A DNA stretch of 64,000 bases from Streptomyces sp. ITFR-16 (GCF_031844705.1 NZ_CP134609.1:7440001-7504000); one strand, 5' to 3'. Positions 7,137 through 16,367 are shown, counted from the stretch's first letter. Translations and numbers: made by a program. Notes: generated from the letters alone by a model not told the origin.

Positions 7137-9922
7137 TCAGCTCCGAAGGTGAGAACGAGCTGCGGCCGTTGGGCCGCGGTTGCGACCTCGCCCGACCAGA
7201 TGCGGAGACTGTCCGTCCCGCTGTTGGTGAGGGCGAGTGAGTAGGAGGAGCCGAGGGCTCCGCCCAGTGCCGGCGCGTTCAGGTCCACCGAGTAGCCGGT
7301 GGAGATGTCGGTCGCGCCGGAGATCGTCCCCAGCACCGTCGTGGCGAGCGACGGCCGGGTGTTGTAGGTGACCGTCGACTCGGTCCACGCGCCGGTGACC
7401 GGCACGAGTGTGTGGCTCTCGGCGGAACCCGCCGTGGGGTCCGACGAGGTACGGAAGGCCAGCCGGGCGCTCGTGAGCCGCTGCCCGGCCGGGGCGGCGG
7501 GCAGAGCGAAGCGCAGATAGGCCAGATAGGGCGTGGTGCCCCGGGAGGCGAGCTGGCTGTCGTTGTACGTGGTGTTGGGGGCGACGCCGTTGACATAGGC
7601 GTCCTCCACCGGCGTCAGGGCGACGGTGGTGTCCCCGGGACCCGGCGGGGTGCCCGCCAGATCGTGGTGCGCCGCCACCTGCGCCGCGCTCAGCGCCGAC
7701 GGGTAGACGGCCGTCTCGTCGACCTGTCCGGCGAAGTAGATGCTGCTGGGGCGGTTGGGCCAGCCGGCCGTCATGGCATCCCCGCCGACCCGCCAGTAGC
7801 CGTTGTAGGAGCGGTTGCCGGCGGTGCTGTTGCTGCCGACCGCCACCCCGTCCACGTACAGCCGCATCCCGGACGGGCCCTGGGTGGCGACCGCGTGGTG
7901 CCAGACGTTGTCGTTGTAGGAGGCGGCCGAGGTGATCGTCGGGCGGCTGCTGGTGCTGCCCACCTGGACACCGAAGGCCAGCCGGCCGTTGTCGGTGAGA
8001 TAGAGGATCTTGTCGGAGATCCCGCTCGTGTGCCCCTGGGCGGTGCCGATGTTGTTGCCGTACCCCACGATGCGCCCGCCGCGCACGGTGTCCGTACGGA
8101 ACCAGGCCTCGATGGAGTACGGCGTCGGCGAGGTGTAGTGGTGCAGCCGGTCGCTGTACACGTACGCGTCGCTGCCGTTGAGCGCGAGGGCCGTGGACCC
8201 GGCGACGGCGGCCGGTGTCGAGCGGCGGCCGGGGGCGTTCGCGTACACCCCGCCGTCCAGCCCGTCCGAGGCGTCGGCGGCGAACGCGCCGCCCGCCTCG
8301 TCGTAGCGCCAGTACAACTGCGCCCCGTCCGCGAGTACCCGCGCCGCGTACGGACTGGCCGAACCGGCAGCCGTGACCGATGCGTTGGCCGAGAGTGCGC
8401 TGGTGTTGGGGCCGTCGCTCGCGGTCACCCGGTAGGAGTAGGTGCGCCCCGCCACCACGTCGGTGTCCGTGAAGGTGAGCTGCGGCCGGCTGAAGAAGAG
8501 CGAGGAGCCCGTCGTGGTGTGCACGGGGGTGGTTCCGCCGTCGCGGTAGACCCGGTAGGTGAGCCGGCTGTCGTCCAGGTCCAGCGAGGAGCGCCAGCTG
8601 ACCCGCACCTGGCCGGCCCTCGGCGAGGACAGGCTCACCACCGGTGCGGCGGGCGCGCCGGTGTCGGGGGAGTCGGCGAAGCGGGTCAGCGCCTGCTGGG
8701 CGACCCCGTTGACCGTGGTGAACTCGCCGCCCACCCAGAGGTAGTCGTGGCCGCCGCGCGAGGAGACTGTCAGCGCGCGCGGCCCGACCGGCTCGCCGAT
8801 GCCGTCATTGGTGTCCGGCAGCCAGCCCAGCATCGCCGGATCGTCCACGGACTGGGCGGTGAGGTGCTTGCGGACCTGATTGGGGAAGCCGCCCATGGTG
8901 GAGCAGTCGTGCACATGGCTGCCCGCGTACAGCACCCCCCGGTACACCCGCAGGGCCTGCGTCGCGCCCTGGCAGGTGTCCCGCCAGCGCTGGTCGAAGG
9001 TGGTGAGGTCCATCGCGAGGCGCCCGTCGAACGAGGCACCGCCCGCACCCTCGCCGCCCGCGTACCAGCCGCCGGACGCGGAGTCGGTGACGATGTCCTT
9101 GATCACGGCCGAGGACGGGATGAAGTTGTTGGTGTACGCCCGGGTCAGCGCACCCGTGGCCGCGTCGGTGACGGCCAGCGCGTGCGAGGCGGCCCCGCCC
9201 ACGGTGAAGAAGTCCCCGCCGATCAGCACGCTCCGGCCGTCCGGGGTGATCCTGAGGGTCCGGCCCGGATCGTCGGCATCCGGGTTCCAGCCGGTCAGCG
9301 CGCCGCCCGGGGTGACCGCGCCGAAGAAGTGACGGGCCTGCCCGTTGACGGTCCGGAAGTCGCCGCCCGCGTAGACCGTGCCGTCCGATGCCACGTCGAG
9401 CGCCCGCACGGTCGCCCCGAAGCTGGGGGCGAAGCCCGGCCGCAGCGTGCAGGTCGCGGTGTCGACGGCGACCAGGCCGTTGGCCGAGGCCCCGTTCACC
9501 GCGTTGAAGTAACCCCCGGCGTACAGCGTCGACTTGTCGGGGGAGACGGCCAGCGCCCGCACCGTCGCGGTGCCGCTGCCGCGTGTGAAGGAGAGCGAGC
9601 AGCCGGCGGGCGCGCCCGTGGCCGCGTCGAACGCGGCGAAGTTGACCGCTGAGGTGGTGTTGCCGCCCGCAGGGGAGCCGGCCGGCCGGACGGTGCTGAA
9701 GGTGCCGCCCGCGTAGACGACCCCGTTCGCCTCGGCGAGCGTCCAGACGATGCCGTTCGTCTGGTACGTGGGCAGAGGGTCGGCGGTGAAGCCGACGGGC
9801 GGGGTCAGCGCCCCGGCGGGGGGAGCGGTGACGGCGGAGGCGGTGAGCGCCCCGCCGGTGAGGAGGAGCGCCGCGGCGAACGCGCCGCCGCGGCCGCGTC
9901 TGAGACGTCCGGGGCCGCTCAT
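7133..9922 (-). CDS. secreted beta-propeller / Fn3 / LamG / DNRLRE protein (paralogue B)
   Basis: 929 residues from an ATG at 9922 (MSGPGRLRRG), chosen because a typical signal peptide follows and the ATG overlaps the gmd stop by 4 bp. Longer in-frame extension upstream is only gmd read in another frame. Architecture parallels paralogue A: signal peptide (~1-36), propeller with GG(T/D/E)F repeats, Fn3, LamG (WHHAVATQGPSGMRLYVDG). An added C-terminal DNRLRE/CBM-like domain (~765-929) contains VEDAYVNGVAPNTTYNDSQL and the ending RPQLVLTFGAE. Tandem duplication with gain or loss of the terminal domain is the simplest history. Predicted extracellular, probably glycan-binding. Confidence 0.83.
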   Translation of the reverse strand: MSGPGRLRRGRGGAFAAALLLTGGALTASAVTAPPAGALTPPVGFTADPLPTYQTNGIVWTLAEANGVVYAGGTFSTVRPAGSPAGGNTTSAVNFAAFDAATGAPAGCSLSFTRGSGTATVRALAVSPDKSTLYAGGYFNAVNGASANGLVAVDTATCTLRPGFAPSFGATVRALDVASDGTVYAGGDFRTVNGQARHFFGAVTPGGALTGWNPDADDPGRTLRITPDGRSVLIGGDFFTVGGAASHALAVTDAATGALTRAYTNNFIPSSAVIKDIVTDSASGGWYAGGEGAGGASFDGRLAMDLTTFDQRWRDTCQGATQALRVYRGVLYAGSHVHDCSTMGGFPNQVRKHLTAQSVDDPAMLGWLPDTNDGIGEPVGPRALTVSSRGGHDYLWVGGEFTTVNGVAQQALTRFADSPDTGAPAAPVVSLSSPRAGQVRVSWRSSLDLDDSRLTYRVYRDGGTTPVHTTTGSSLFFSRPQLTFTDTDVVAGRTYSYRVTASDGPNTSALSANASVTAAGSASPYAARVLADGAQLYWRYDEAGGAFAADASDGLDGGVYANAPGRRSTPAAVAGSTALALNGSDAYVYSDRLHHYTSPTPYSIEAWFRTDTVRGGRIVGYGNNIGTAQGHTSGISDKILYLTDNGRLAFGVQVGSTSSRPTITSAASYNDNVWHHAVATQGPSGMRLYVDGVAVGSNSTAGNRSYNGYWRVGGDAMTAGWPNRPSSIYFAGQVDETAVYPSALSAAQVAAHHDLAGTPPGPGDTTVALTPVEDAYVNGVAPNTTYNDSQLASRGTTPYLAYLRFALPAAPAGQRLTSARLAFRTSSDPTAGSAESHTLVPVTGAWTESTVTYNTRPSLATTVLGTISGATDISTGYSVDLNAPALGGALGSSYSLALTNSGTDSLRIWSGEVATAAQRPQLVLTFGAE

Positions 9923-10932
9923 CGGTCCACCCGCACGGCGGCCCCGGCGAGCTGGTCCGAGAGCTGGCGGACATCGGCGTCGACCATGATCCGCGCCAGC
10001 TCCCGCGCCTTCACCTCGGGCTTCCAGCCCAGCAGTTCGGCGGCCTTCGACGCGTCGCCGATCAGGGCGTCGACCTCGCTCGGGCGCTCGTACTTGGAGT
10101 CGTACAGGACGTGCTCGCGCCAGTCGAGCCCGGCGTGCTCGAAGGAGTACTCCAGGAACTGCCGGACGCTGACGCCCTCCCCGGTGGCCACCACGTAGTC
10201 GTCCGGGGTGTCGCACTGGAGCATCCGCCACATCGCGTCCACGTACTCGGGGGCGTACCCCCAGTCGCGTACCGCGTCGAGGTTCCCCAGATGCAGATGC
10301 GACTGCAGCCCCGCCTTGATCCGGGCCACCCCGCGCGTGATCTTCCGGGTCACGAAGGTCTCGCCCCGGCGCGGCGACTCATGGTTGAACAGGATTCCGT
10401 TGACCGCGAACATCCCGTAAGCCTCACGGTAGTTGACCGTCGCCCAGTACGAGTAGACCTTCGCCACGCTGTACGGGCTGCGCGGGTGGAAGGGGGTGTG
10501 CTCATTCTGCGGCGGCGGATTGGCGCCGAACATCTCGGAGGAGGACGCCTGGTACACCCGGGTGTCGATCCCGCTGGCGCGCACGGCCTCCAGCAGCCGG
10601 ATCGTCCCGAGGCCGGTGACATCCCCCGTGTAGAGCGGGGCGTCGAACGAGACCCGGACATGCGACTGCGCACCGAGGTTGTAGACCTCGTCGGGCTGTA
10701 TGTCACGCAGCAGGTTGACCAGCGCGACCCCGTCGGCGAGATCGGCGTGGTGCAGCACGAAGGAGCGGTTCTCCTCCTCCGGACCCTGGTAGATGTGGTC
10801 GATCCGCTCGGTGTTGAAGCTCGACGAACGGCGGATCAGTCCGTGGACCGTGTATCCCTTCTGGAGCAGCAGCTCCGACAGGTACGAACCGTCCTGTCCG
10901 GTCACGCCGGTGATGAGCGCGGTCTTCGCCAC
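9919..10932 (-). CDS. gmd: GDP-mannose 4,6-dehydratase
   Basis: 337 residues. Converts GDP-D-mannose to GDP-4-keto-6-deoxy-D-mannose, first step to GDP-L-fucose or GDP-rhamnose. Extended SDR hallmarks are clear: NADP-binding TGVTGQDGSYL near the N-terminus, LIRRSSSFNTERI, the substrate region VYQASSSEMFG (catalytic Ser/Thr-Glu area), and the YSVAK Tyr-Lys pair. The length is typical of bacterial Gmd. It heads a five-gene minus-strand operon in which every junction is a 4-bp overlap, and is divergent from the GDP-fucose synthase across a 111-bp promoter region. Confidence 0.95.
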   Translation of the reverse strand: MAKTALITGVTGQDGSYLSELLLQKGYTVHGLIRRSSSFNTERIDHIYQGPEEENRSFVLHHADLADGVALVNLLRDIQPDEVYNLGAQSHVRVSFDAPLYTGDVTGLGTIRLLEAVRASGIDTRVYQASSSEMFGANPPPQNEHTPFHPRSPYSVAKVYSYWATVNYREAYGMFAVNGILFNHESPRRGETFVTRKITRGVARIKAGLQSHLHLGNLDAVRDWGYAPEYVDAMWRMLQCDTPDDYVVATGEGVSVRQFLEYSFEHAGLDWREHVLYDSKYERPSEVDALIGDASKAAELLGWKPEVKARELARIMVDADVRQLSDQLAGAAVRVDR

Positions 10933-11043
10933 GTCTCCCCCTTCTGTGGTCGCCCGAGAGGCTGTTGGTCACGAAATTTCAGAGTTTGAGCTATCCGCGG
11001 TAATACGTCGCCGCGTCATACAGCTGCTGGCACAATCCGAACC

Positions 11044-12027
11044 ATGACGACTGATCTCCCCGGCCCTCCCCAGGAATCCGTCCCGTCCCTGCTACGCCCG
11101 GGCGCCCGTGTGTTCGTCGCCGGCCACCGCGGTCTGGTCGGCTCGGCGGTGGTGCGCCGCCTCACCGCCCAGGGATATGACGTGCTCACCCGTGACCGCG
11201 ACGGGCTCGATCTGCGCGACGCCGAGCGGACCGGCGCCCATCTGCGCGAGATACGGCCCGACGCCGTGGTGCTGGCCGCCGCCAAGGTGGGCGGGATCAT
11301 GGCCAACAGCACATATCCCGTGCAGTTCATCGAGGACAATCTGCGGATCCAGCTGAGCGTGATCGCGGGCGCACACTCCGCCGGGGTCGAGCGGCTGCTC
11401 TTCCTCGGCTCGTCCTGCATCTATCCCAAGCTGGCCCCGCAGCCGATCCCCGAAACGGCCCTGCTCACCGGCCCGTTGGAGCCGACCAACGAGGCGTACG
11501 CGCTCGCGAAGATCGCCGGAATCGTGCAGATCCAGTCCTACCGGCGGCAGTACGGCGCCTCGTACATCAGCGCCATGCCGACCAATCTCTACGGACCGGG
11601 CGACAACTTCGACCTGGAGACCTCGCACGTCCTGCCGGCACTGATCCGCCGGTTCCACGAGGCACGGCTCGGCGGGGCGCCGGCCGTCACGCTCTGGGGC
11701 TCCGGCACCCCCCGGCGCGAGTTCCTGCACGTCGACGACCTGGCCGCCGCCTGTGTGCTCCTGCTGGAGCGGTACGACGACGACGCACCCGTCAACGTCG
11801 GCTCCGGCGAAGACCTGACGATCCGTGAACTCGCGCAGACCGTGGCCGATGTGACCTCCTATCAGGGGTCCATCGGCTGGGACACCGGCAAGCCGGACGG
11901 CACCCCGCGCAAGCTCCTGGACGTGTCCCGGCTGGTCTCCCTCGGCTTCGAGCCGGAGATCCCGCTGCGCGGGGGCATCGCCCGGACCTATGCGTGGTGG
12001 CTCGACCAGCAGGCCGCGCGGGTGTGA
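11044..12027 (+). CDS. fcl: GDP-L-fucose synthase (epimerase/reductase)
   Basis: 327 residues. Epimerises and reduces the Gmd product to GDP-L-fucose using NADPH. The Rossmann motif is VAGHRGLVGSAVV; LFLGSSCIYPKLAPQPIPE and NEAYALAKIAG supply the Ser, Tyr and Lys of the active site; GSGTPRREFLHVDD is typical of the family. It is about 20 residues longer at the N-terminus than many homologues (MTTDLPGPPQESVPSLL). No clear ribosome site precedes the ATG; a CACAAT hexamer 7 bases upstream would fit a leaderless transcript. With gmd this encodes a full GDP-fucose branch, so fucose or a derivative is probably part of the surface glycan. Confidence 0.93.
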   Translation: MTTDLPGPPQESVPSLLRPGARVFVAGHRGLVGSAVVRRLTAQGYDVLTRDRDGLDLRDAERTGAHLREIRPDAVVLAAAKVGGIMANSTYPVQFIEDNLRIQLSVIAGAHSAGVERLLFLGSSCIYPKLAPQPIPETALLTGPLEPTNEAYALAKIAGIVQIQSYRRQYGASYISAMPTNLYGPGDNFDLETSHVLPALIRRFHEARLGGAPAVTLWGSGTPRREFLHVDDLAAACVLLLERYDDDAPVNVGSGEDLTIRELAQTVADVTSYQGSIGWDTGKPDGTPRKLLDVSRLVSLGFEPEIPLRGGIARTYAWWLDQQAARV

Positions 12028-12033
12028 CCACCC

Positions 12034-12075
12034 GGCCGGGCGGGCCGCCGCCTCCTCGCGGCGCTCCGCCCGGCC
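12034..12075. terminator. stem-loop between convergent fcl and sugar transferase genes
   Basis: Perfect 10-bp arms at 12034-12043 (GGCCGGGCGG) and 12066-12075, with further pairing inside. Sits between two convergent stops, so it can act for both directions. No U-tract, as is usual in Streptomyces. Confidence 0.6.
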
Positions 12076-12109
12076 CTTTCCCGTGGCGCCCATCCGTCCC
12101 CCGCCGCTC

Positions 12110-13654
12110 TCAGTACGCCCCGCGGCCGTCGGTGACGGCGCGCAGCGTACGGGCCATGAGCCCCATGTCCGTGGCCACCGACCAGTTGTCGACGTACCAG
12201 AGGTCGAGCGAGACGGTCTCCTGCCAGGACAGGTCGGAGCGCCCGCTCACCTGCCACAGGCCGGTCAGTCCCGGTTTCACCGCGAGCCTCCTCAGCTCGC
12301 GTTCGTCGTAGCGGGAGACCTCGTCCGGCAGCGGCGGACGTGGCCCCACCAGGGACATGTCACCTCTGAGGACGTTGACGAGCTGGGGCAGTTCGTCCAG
12401 GGACGAGCGGCGCAGCAGCCGGCCGATCCGGGTGACCCGGGGGTCCCGGCGCATTTTGAACATCGGGCCGTCGTTCTCGTTCGATGTGACGAGCCGGTCC
12501 TTGCGCTGCTCGGCGTCCACCACCATCGTGCGGAACTTCCACATGGTGAACGGGCGGTTGTGCTGCCCCTGCCGGGTCTGCCGGTGGAAGACGGGCCCCT
12601 GCGAGGTGAGCCCGACCAGTACCGCGATCAGCACCAGGAGCGGGGCCAGCGCGATCAGGCCGAGCGCCGCACCGGTGCGGTCCACCGCCGCCTTGAGCAC
12701 CGGCTGCACGCCCCGGCGCAGCGGCGGAACGATGTGCAGCAGGGTCAGTCCGGCGGCCGAGGCGGGCCGGATCCGGCCCGCCGCGATCTCCGAGAGGTGC
12801 GAGAGGACGGACAGGTCGAGCCCGCCGTCGTGCAGCCCCCAGGTCAGCCGCCGTAAACGTTCCTCGGCAAGCTGCGGCCCCGGCACCACGAGCGCCAGAT
12901 CCGCTTCGTAGGCGAAGGCGGCCCCCAGCACCGTCGAGGCGTCGTCGTCGGCGGGTGCCGGCGCGAGCCGCCCCGGCACCGGCGCCTCGCACGCCAGCGC
13001 CGCCGTCCCCACGGGTATCGCGGCCACGACGTGGTAGCCGTGGTCCGCCCGGGAACCGAGCATCCCCACCGCCCGGTCCACGCCCGCGGCCTCGCCGACC
13101 ACCAGCACCCTCAGTGCCGTGCCGCCGCGCCCCGGCCACGGCAGGCGCCGCACTCCGGAGGCGGCTGCCGTCACGAGCAGGCCGGGGATCAGCGCGACGA
13201 CGGCCGTCGCCGGGTCGATGGAGGGGTCGACGACGGTCCAGAGCACCGCCAGCAGACCGATGAGAACCAGCCAGTCGCCGGGAGCGGTCAGCGCCCCCGG
13301 CGGCCGGCCCGGGGCCCGTACCGCGTACCGTCCGCGCGCGGCGCGCACGCCGCACCACACGATCGAGGCCGCGAAGGCACCGGCCAGCGCCCGGGGCTGT
13401 CCGTCGGTGCGCAGCACGAACCAGGCGGGAAGCCCCAGGCCGAACAGGTCGAAGCAGACGACCAGCGGCAGATAGCGGCCGGCGCCGCTTCTCGGCCCGG
13501 GCCGGACGGAACGGTCGCGCTGTACGGTGCGGACCTGCCGCGGCGGGCCGAAGCCCCGGCCGCCGGGCCGGTCGGAAGCGGTCCGCGGACGAGGCGCCCC
13601 CGCCAGTCCCACGGGTCTCGATATCTCGGATTCGGGTAGCTCGACATGCCCCAT
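12110..13654 (-). CDS. polyprenyl-phosphate sugar-1-phosphate transferase (WbaP/CpsE-type, glycan initiation)
   Basis: 514 residues. The N-terminal half has four or five TM segments and a CoA-binding-like domain with an LRVLVVGEAAG start. The C-terminal ~200 residues are the bacterial sugar transferase catalytic domain: TM segment LGLIALAPLLVLIAVLVGL, KFRTMVVDAE, RIGRLLRRSSLDELPQL, GDMSLVGPRPPLP and GLTGLWQVSGRSDLSW. It should load the first sugar phosphate onto undecaprenyl phosphate. Start ATG 13654 has GGGGGG about 5 bases upstream; an ATG at 13696 is possible but lies inside an inverted repeat. Codon 267 (12854-12856) is TTA, so translation probably depends on the bldA tRNA. Confidence 0.9.
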   Translation of the reverse strand: MGHVELPESEISRPVGLAGAPRPRTASDRPGGRGFGPPRQVRTVQRDRSVRPGPRSGAGRYLPLVVCFDLFGLGLPAWFVLRTDGQPRALAGAFAASIVWCGVRAARGRYAVRAPGRPPGALTAPGDWLVLIGLLAVLWTVVDPSIDPATAVVALIPGLLVTAAASGVRRLPWPGRGGTALRVLVVGEAAGVDRAVGMLGSRADHGYHVVAAIPVGTAALACEAPVPGRLAPAPADDDASTVLGAAFAYEADLALVVPGPQLAEERLRRLTWGLHDGGLDLSVLSHLSEIAAGRIRPASAAGLTLLHIVPPLRRGVQPVLKAAVDRTGAALGLIALAPLLVLIAVLVGLTSQGPVFHRQTRQGQHNRPFTMWKFRTMVVDAEQRKDRLVTSNENDGPMFKMRRDPRVTRIGRLLRRSSLDELPQLVNVLRGDMSLVGPRPPLPDEVSRYDERELRRLAVKPGLTGLWQVSGRSDLSWQETVSLDLWYVDNWSVATDMGLMARTLRAVTDGRGAY

Positions 13655-13688
13655 GAACCCCCCAGTCACAGTTGCATCGCCACAAACG

Positions 13689-13727
13689 GGGCGCATCCGC
13701 CGATCCTATGGACTGACGGATGCGCCC
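13689..13727. promoter_or_regulatory. 11-bp perfect inverted repeat upstream of the sugar transferase gene
   Basis: GGGCGCATCCG at 13689-13699 and its exact complement at 13717-13727, separated by 17 bp. It lies 35 bp upstream of the transferase start within a 378-bp relatively AT-richer intergenic stretch (13655-14032) between divergent genes. It could be a repressor operator or a 5' leader hairpin. The rest of the gap shows no other gene or clear motif. Confidence 0.5.
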
Positions 13728-14032
13728 TCGCTCGGTGCACGATATCCACACACGTGCCATTTCGCTGGAGTTCCAGTGAAGTTCAGACATGCGGGGTGAC
13801 CCGTTACTCGTCCCGTTCCGCACCGCATCTCAGGTTCTGTGGGCGGCTGTTGGTATTTGGGACCCACCGTAATCGGATGCTGTGCGGATATGTACCTCTC
13901 CCCAGCCAACTACGCAGTGTGGTCGGTGAGTTGATCAACGGGACTTGCTCGCCCGCCGGGGCGTAGGCGCCGTCTGGGAGAATGCACCGCCGGGAGTACG
14001 GTGCCCGGCCACGAGCGAAAGAAGGACGCAGG

Positions 14033-15292
14033 GTGACTCCCGCGGAGATGAACTGGGCCGGCAACATCACGTTCGGGGCGAGGCGGCTGTGCGTTCCCCG
14101 TTCCGAGGCCGAGCTGCGGGAGACCGTCGCGGCCTCCTCCTCGGTACGGCCCCTGGGGACCCGGCACTCCTTCAACACCGTCGCCGACACCAAGGGAGAC
14201 CTCGTCTCGGTGGCCGCACTGCCGCGGGTGGTCGACATCGACCCGGCGGAGCGGACGGTCACGGTGAGCGCGGGACTGCGCTTCGGCGAGTTCGCCGGCG
14301 AACTGCACGAGAGCGGCTTCGCGCTGCACAACCTGGGCTCGCTGCCGCACATCTCGGTGGCCGGCGCCTGCGCGACCGGCACCCATGGCTCGGGCGCGGC
14401 CAACCGCTCCCTCGCCGGGGCGGTGCGCGCCCTGGAACTGGTCACGGCGGACGGCGGGACGCTCGCACTGCGGCGCGGGGACCCGGACTTCCCCGGGGCG
14501 GTGGTCTCCCTGGGCGCGCTGGGGGTGGTGACCCGGCTGACGCTGGACCTGGTGCCCGCCTTCGACGTACAGCAGTGGGTCTACGAGGAGCTGCCCGAGG
14601 CCACGCTGACGGAGAGCTTCGACGCGGTGATGGCGGCCGCGTACAGCGTCAGCGTCTTCACCGACTGGCGGCCGGGGCCGGTCGGACAGGTGTGGCTCAA
14701 GGAGCGGGTGGGCGACGAGGGCCCCCGGCAGGCCCCGGACCGCCGGTTCGGCGCCCGCCTCGCCGACGGACCGCGCCACCCGATCCCCGGGGTACCGGCC
14801 GGCAACTGCACCCGGCAGCTGGGCGCGGCGGGCCCCTGGCACCGGCGGCTGCCGCACTTCCGGCTGGAGTTCACCCCGAGCAACGGCGACGAGCTGCAGT
14901 CGGAGTACTTCGTGGCGCGCGAGGACGCCGCCGCCGCGTACGAGGCCGTCGGCCGCCTGAGGGACCGGATCACCCCGCTGCTCCAGATCTCCGAGATCCG
15001 CAGCGTGGCCGGCGACGACCTGTGGCTGAGCCCCGCCGGCGGCCGGGACTCGGTGGCCTTCCACTTCACCTGGGTGCCCGACGCCGCGGCCGTGGCACCC
15101 GTGCTCCGGGAGATCGAGGAGGCGCTCGCGCCGTTCGGCGCCCGCCCGCACTGGGGCAAGGTCTTCGGCACCGAACCAGGCGTCCTGCGCACGCTGTACG
15201 GGCGGTACGAGGACTTCGAGAAGCTGGTGGCCCGGCACGACCCGGCCGGCACCTTCCGCAACGACTTCCTGGACCGGCACCTCGCCCGGTGA
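14033..15292 (+). CDS. FAD-dependent alditol oxidase (AldO-like)
   Basis: 419 residues. Closely matches what I know of Streptomyces coelicolor AldO: NWAGNITFGA at the N-terminus, RPLGTRHSFN carrying the His that covalently holds FAD in the VAO family, SLPHISVAGACATGTHGSG for the FAD pyrophosphate, AAYSVSVFTDWRPGPVGQVWLK, and the end HWGKVFG with LDRHLAR. It oxidises polyols such as xylitol or sorbitol at C1 with O2, producing H2O2; no signal peptide. GTG 14033 chosen because GAAGGACG lies 5 bases upstream and it gives the AldO N-terminus; an upstream ATG at 13982 lacks support. Confidence 0.9.
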   Translation: MTPAEMNWAGNITFGARRLCVPRSEAELRETVAASSSVRPLGTRHSFNTVADTKGDLVSVAALPRVVDIDPAERTVTVSAGLRFGEFAGELHESGFALHNLGSLPHISVAGACATGTHGSGAANRSLAGAVRALELVTADGGTLALRRGDPDFPGAVVSLGALGVVTRLTLDLVPAFDVQQWVYEELPEATLTESFDAVMAAAYSVSVFTDWRPGPVGQVWLKERVGDEGPRQAPDRRFGARLADGPRHPIPGVPAGNCTRQLGAAGPWHRRLPHFRLEFTPSNGDELQSEYFVAREDAAAAYEAVGRLRDRITPLLQISEIRSVAGDDLWLSPAGGRDSVAFHFTWVPDAAAVAPVLREIEEALAPFGARPHWGKVFGTEPGVLRTLYGRYEDFEKLVARHDPAGTFRNDFLDRHLAR

Positions 15293-15306
15293 TCCGCCCG
15301 GCACGG

Positions 15307-16311
15307 TCAGCGGCCCTCGCGTTCGTCCCGTGCCCGGGACGGCCAGGCGGCCGCCGATCGGCCCGGGGCGAGATGGTCCACCACATCGGCCAGCTCCTCG
15401 CAGGCCCGTTCGATCCGGCGCCGTACGTTCTGCTGCTCGGCGACGACGGCGGCCAGCAGCAGCGAGGTGAGCGCCACGGCGCCGTTCAGGACCGTGAGGT
15501 TCACCATGATCTCCAGGATGGAGTGCCCGGCGAACGGGCCCACCCTGTCGGTCCCCGCGACGACCGCCAGGACGGAGACCAGCAGGGCGCAGGGCGCACT
15601 GCCCGCGAGCTGGAACCGCAGGGCCGCCCAGACGATGATCGGGAACACCAGATAGATCATCGACAGCGGGCTCCGGGTCGCCACCAGCGCGCCCACGACC
15701 GCGACGACCAGCAGCGCCCCGGCCTCCCCCCACCGGTCCGTGGCCCGGGGCATCCGCACCCTGCGCAGTACGAGCAGCAGCGGGGTGACGATCAGCACCC
15801 CCATGGCGTCCCCGGCCCACCACGCCGCCCACACCGACCAGAACCCGCCGGCGGGCAGCTTGTCGTCCGCCACCAGCATCGCCGTCCCGGTGGTCGCGCT
15901 GATCACCATCCCGGCCATCGCGCCCAGGAAGACCAGCACGACGCCGTCCCGCAGCCGGTCGAGCTCCGTACGGAAGCCCGCGCGCCGCAGCATCAGGTAG
16001 GCGCACACGGGCGCGAGCGTGTTGCCCGCCACCACGACCGCGGTGGACGGCGTGACCGTACCGCTCAGCGTGGGGATGACCAGCAGCGAGCCGAGCGCGA
16101 TGCCGGGCCAGATGCGGGGCCCCAGTAACAGCAGGGCGCTCACGGCGATCCCGGTCGGCGGCCACAGCGGGGTGACCACCGCGCCGTGCACGCTCACCTG
16201 CCGGATCAGCCCCAGGCCCCCGGCCACGAAGTACGCAGCGGCGACGGCCAGCATGCGCAGCACCGCCACGGCCGTACGTCGGGTCTTCTCGCTGCGGATC
16301 ACGGTTCTCAT
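15307..16311 (-). CDS. MASE1-domain integral membrane sensor protein
   Basis: 334 residues with about eight TM segments: AAAYFVAGGLGL, LWPPTGIAVSALLLLG, GNTLAPVCAYLML, WWAGDAMGVLIVTPLLLV and so on. The W-P-P-T-G and WW-GD-G patterns are hallmarks of MASE1, normally an N-terminal sensor of kinases or cyclic-di-GMP enzymes. Here the TM domain is followed only by ~50 residues containing a short helix (RRRIERACEELADVVDHL) and no catalytic domain. It starts 57 bp after the stop of the SpoIIE phosphatase, so the two are probably cotranscribed and may form a split sensor-output pair. Codon 62 (16126-16128) is TTA. Confidence 0.85.
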   Translation of the reverse strand: MRTVIRSEKTRRTAVAVLRMLAVAAAYFVAGGLGLIRQVSVHGAVVTPLWPPTGIAVSALLLLGPRIWPGIALGSLLVIPTLSGTVTPSTAVVVAGNTLAPVCAYLMLRRAGFRTELDRLRDGVVLVFLGAMAGMVISATTGTAMLVADDKLPAGGFWSVWAAWWAGDAMGVLIVTPLLLVLRRVRMPRATDRWGEAGALLVVAVVGALVATRSPLSMIYLVFPIIVWAALRFQLAGSAPCALLVSVLAVVAGTDRVGPFAGHSILEIMVNLTVLNGAVALTSLLLAAVVAEQQNVRRRIERACEELADVVDHLAPGRSAAAWPSRARDEREGR

Positions 16312-16367
16312 CAGACACCTGCTCCCGCAGCGCGGGGCCGCGTGACACACCGGTGCCGGCGCGTGCC

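Noticed and set aside
4908..7244. 778-residue open frame antisense to propeller protein A
   Set aside because: Composition is a mirror of the coding strand and shows no recognisable family.
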